Below the pieces are notes generated by a model. That model had not been told where the DNA came from. It ran no database searches and saw only the letters and a list, made by a program, of their open reading frames with translations. This document shows, piece after piece, positions 62,191 to 64,000 of a stretch of DNA of 64,000 nucleotides. The number at the start of each line of letters is the position of its first letter. Position 1 is the first letter of the stretch. Both the position numbers and the translations under genes were made by a program. The stretch lies in assembly GCA_026874595.1 (NCBI GenBank), contig CM049309.1, forward strand, positions 14,186,576 through 14,250,575. Direction: 5' to 3'. The DNA is from Sipunculus nudus (lineage: Eukaryota > Annelida > Sipuncula > Golfingiida > Sipunculidae).

Positions 62191-64000
62191 ACCCATTCTT
62201 GTTGTCCTTTGGGAAATTATAGTTAATCAAAATTTTACATTAATGTGGGTTACTGCATATTAAGTGTGGAAATGAGTTCTTATGTAGAGAAAGCTGCATG
62301 TATATTCTCTACTCCGTGTTTGTTGGATTTCTTCACAAAAATTGGGATATATTGACTAAACATGTCACTGTGGCCCCAGCGTGCATTTCTTTATTAAGGG
62401 GACGGAGAGTATGTCTAAACTGGCTCAAGGATACGTTTTAGTAATTGAATTGCATGGTGTAACCTACTACCATCAGACATCCCTTCCATGTTTCCTGCCA
62501 CACTTGTCCCTTCAGAGCTGTTCATCAAGCTTAGAATTTCATTATATAGCACTCACTTCATAACAAGTGCATGCTTAATTAACCTGTATACGCTGCAGAA
62601 ATGAAATCTTTCGAGTAAGCTGGTGCCTTTCTAATTTCAGGCCAGACTGCTTTACATTTTTGTCAGGGATTGTTTGACTCCCTTGAGCATCAATTCAATC
62701 TAGACCTTTCCACACAAAGACAGACTTAAAATAACAACAAGTAAAAAATACTGTCACAGTGAACCTTCAATTACTAGAAACCAGCCCCAAGTGTTGGCCA
62801 ACCCTGTTCCATCTAGTCAACTCAAAGCAAGCAATACTGATCACAAAGAACCTGATGGATTTTATTTTTATTTTTTAAATTAAATTTTAAAAATATTTCA
62901 TTCACTTTATATTTTCCTCATACACTTCATACTGCACACCCAAATCCATAAACAATTTTTAGGTTTAGATAACTTTGAATAAATATTAATATAACATCAC
63001 TCAATCAGGTTTTTGAAGATAAATTTGGATATTGCAGATAAAACAACTATATTATGTTTTATAAATATTGTCTTAAAAACTACTCTAGAGCACCTGCCAA
63101 TGTTCAGACTCCACTATACCAGATAAGCACTGGAAACTTTAGACACATACTTATAGACATTTAAACAACTTAGAAGGATCATGTGAACCAAACTGACTGA
63201 AAACATTTTTTTATACCTACACCAGGTAGTGAGATGTATTATGTTTTATCTTTAGCTATTTAATTTGTCTGTGTGTACTCATACACAAAAAAAGGTTGAA
63301 AAAATTGATTCTGATGAAATTTTGTGGAGGATTTGGAACAATCTATTAAACTTTGAACACATTCTGAATAACAATAATATATGTTTAATTCAAATTAATG
63401 ATTCTATCCTATTGTCACATATGGCTTTGTCACTATAATAGAGCTATTCATTGGTATTAGGGTTAGTGGTGGGCCGATCATCGAGTTTTATCGAAAGTCA
63501 GTCGGTTTGCTGCCACTTTCAAGCGCTCGATTACCAAAGGCAACTATCGATTACATCATAATAATGACTGTTTTCTTTCCAGAATGGCTTTATGTTATAG
63601 GCAAAATTTATTCTTCCATTTTTTACTACATTCCGCGCTACATATAATGAGTCTGTGTTCCCAAATAACTTCTGTATGTAACTGAGTATGACACGGTAGA
63701 TGCAAGAACGTAGGACTTATTAAACTTATTATCTGTGAATTCGCAGGGAGCTGCAGAATTAGCGGAGAGTTTTCTTACGAAATGTACATTGCAAAATATG
63801 GGCGGGAAGGCGTTAAAATACTCCATAAATTCTCCAGGTCTATGCCAATTTTGCGAGATCTCTTAGAAATAAGCTATTAAACCGATGCCAGGTGCATCTG
63901 TTTAGGTCGTCCTTAAAAATTTCTTTGTTGGGGCTAACCCGGCCGGTCGAGTGTTTTGATTTCAGCTGGAATTTTTTGGACTAGTCTACAATTTTTTTTG
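62191..64000. other. Non-coding end of window
   Basis: AT-rich to about 63460. From 63470 the sequence becomes CpG-richer (ATCGAGTTTTATCGAAAG near 63480, GGGCGGGAAGGCG near 63802, CCCGGCCGGTCGAG near 63938), which could be the edge of a promoter, an unmethylated region or an unrecognised repeat. No exon is called. Confidence 0.35.

Noticed and set aside
61471-62226. Real repeat-protein gene in the 36-base array
   Set aside because: Three frames are open at once because the period is a multiple of three. No splice sites, start context or domain favours one.
1-64000. Autonomous transposon, retroelement or viral genes
   Set aside because: No reverse transcriptase, integrase, transposase, Rep/helicase or capsid-like frame is present on either strand.

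Overview
This window is AT-rich, gene-poor nuclear DNA from a eukaryote, most likely a bivalve mollusc or a close lophotrochozoan relative. The evidence is spliced exons with GT-AG borders, tRNA-headed SINE-like units, a mariner-type MITE, many minisatellites, and above all several families of tandem-repeat-bearing elements with ACGG/ACAG tetranucleotide tracts and short hairpins, a style of non-autonomous element well known in bivalves (pearl-like and Helentron-associated elements). There are no operons, ribosome binding sites, CRISPR arrays or other prokaryotic features. I found no reverse transcriptase, integrase or Rep/helicase reading frame, so every mobile element here is non-autonomous or decayed.

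Protein-coding content is small. The one long open frame is at 31655-32845 (+): 396 residues, one transmembrane helix, a low-complexity phosphorylatable tail, and a C-terminus compatible with a class I PDZ ligand; I do not recognise the family. A well-supported orphan exon at 56729-56832 (-) encodes one ribonuclease-inhibitor-type leucine-rich repeat that fits the centrosomal protein CEP78. Two further exon candidates (39161-39253 + and 45613-45723 -) have reasonable splice sites but unrecognised products, and two weaker terminal-exon candidates lie at 28601-28857 and 31134-31242.

Layout: 1-1580 sparse, with one SINE-like unit; 1581-6290 a mosaic of nested elements; 6291-15300 mostly non-coding, with a tRNA-like relic, a 140-bp-arm inverted repeat, a MITE and a TACTG-rich repeat; 15311-17470 a family D element carrying a family A element; 17471-21500 non-coding with a degenerate tandem repeat; 21507-24128 a family B element; 24129-31130 non-coding with several motif-dense islands; 31134-33460 the membrane-protein gene; 36418-36945 family E; 38410-39045 a 24-bp minisatellite; 43434-45266 family A; 47071-47300 a 34-bp minisatellite; 47976-49028 and 51579-53496 family B; 55740-56190 and 61600-62190 two 36-bp minisatellites; 58173-60043 family C with a 180-bp satellite core.

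The most notable structure is that five element families unrelated in core sequence (A to E) share one plan: a small palindrome near the left end, an adjacent short sequence repeated in inverted form at the right end, a tandemly repeated core, an ACRG-type tract, and in several families a right-end hairpin whose outer arm is that inverted copy. All eleven copies I recognise lie in the same orientation. Families A and D also share a 12-bp perfect palindrome, GGTGGCGCCACC, present 12 times.
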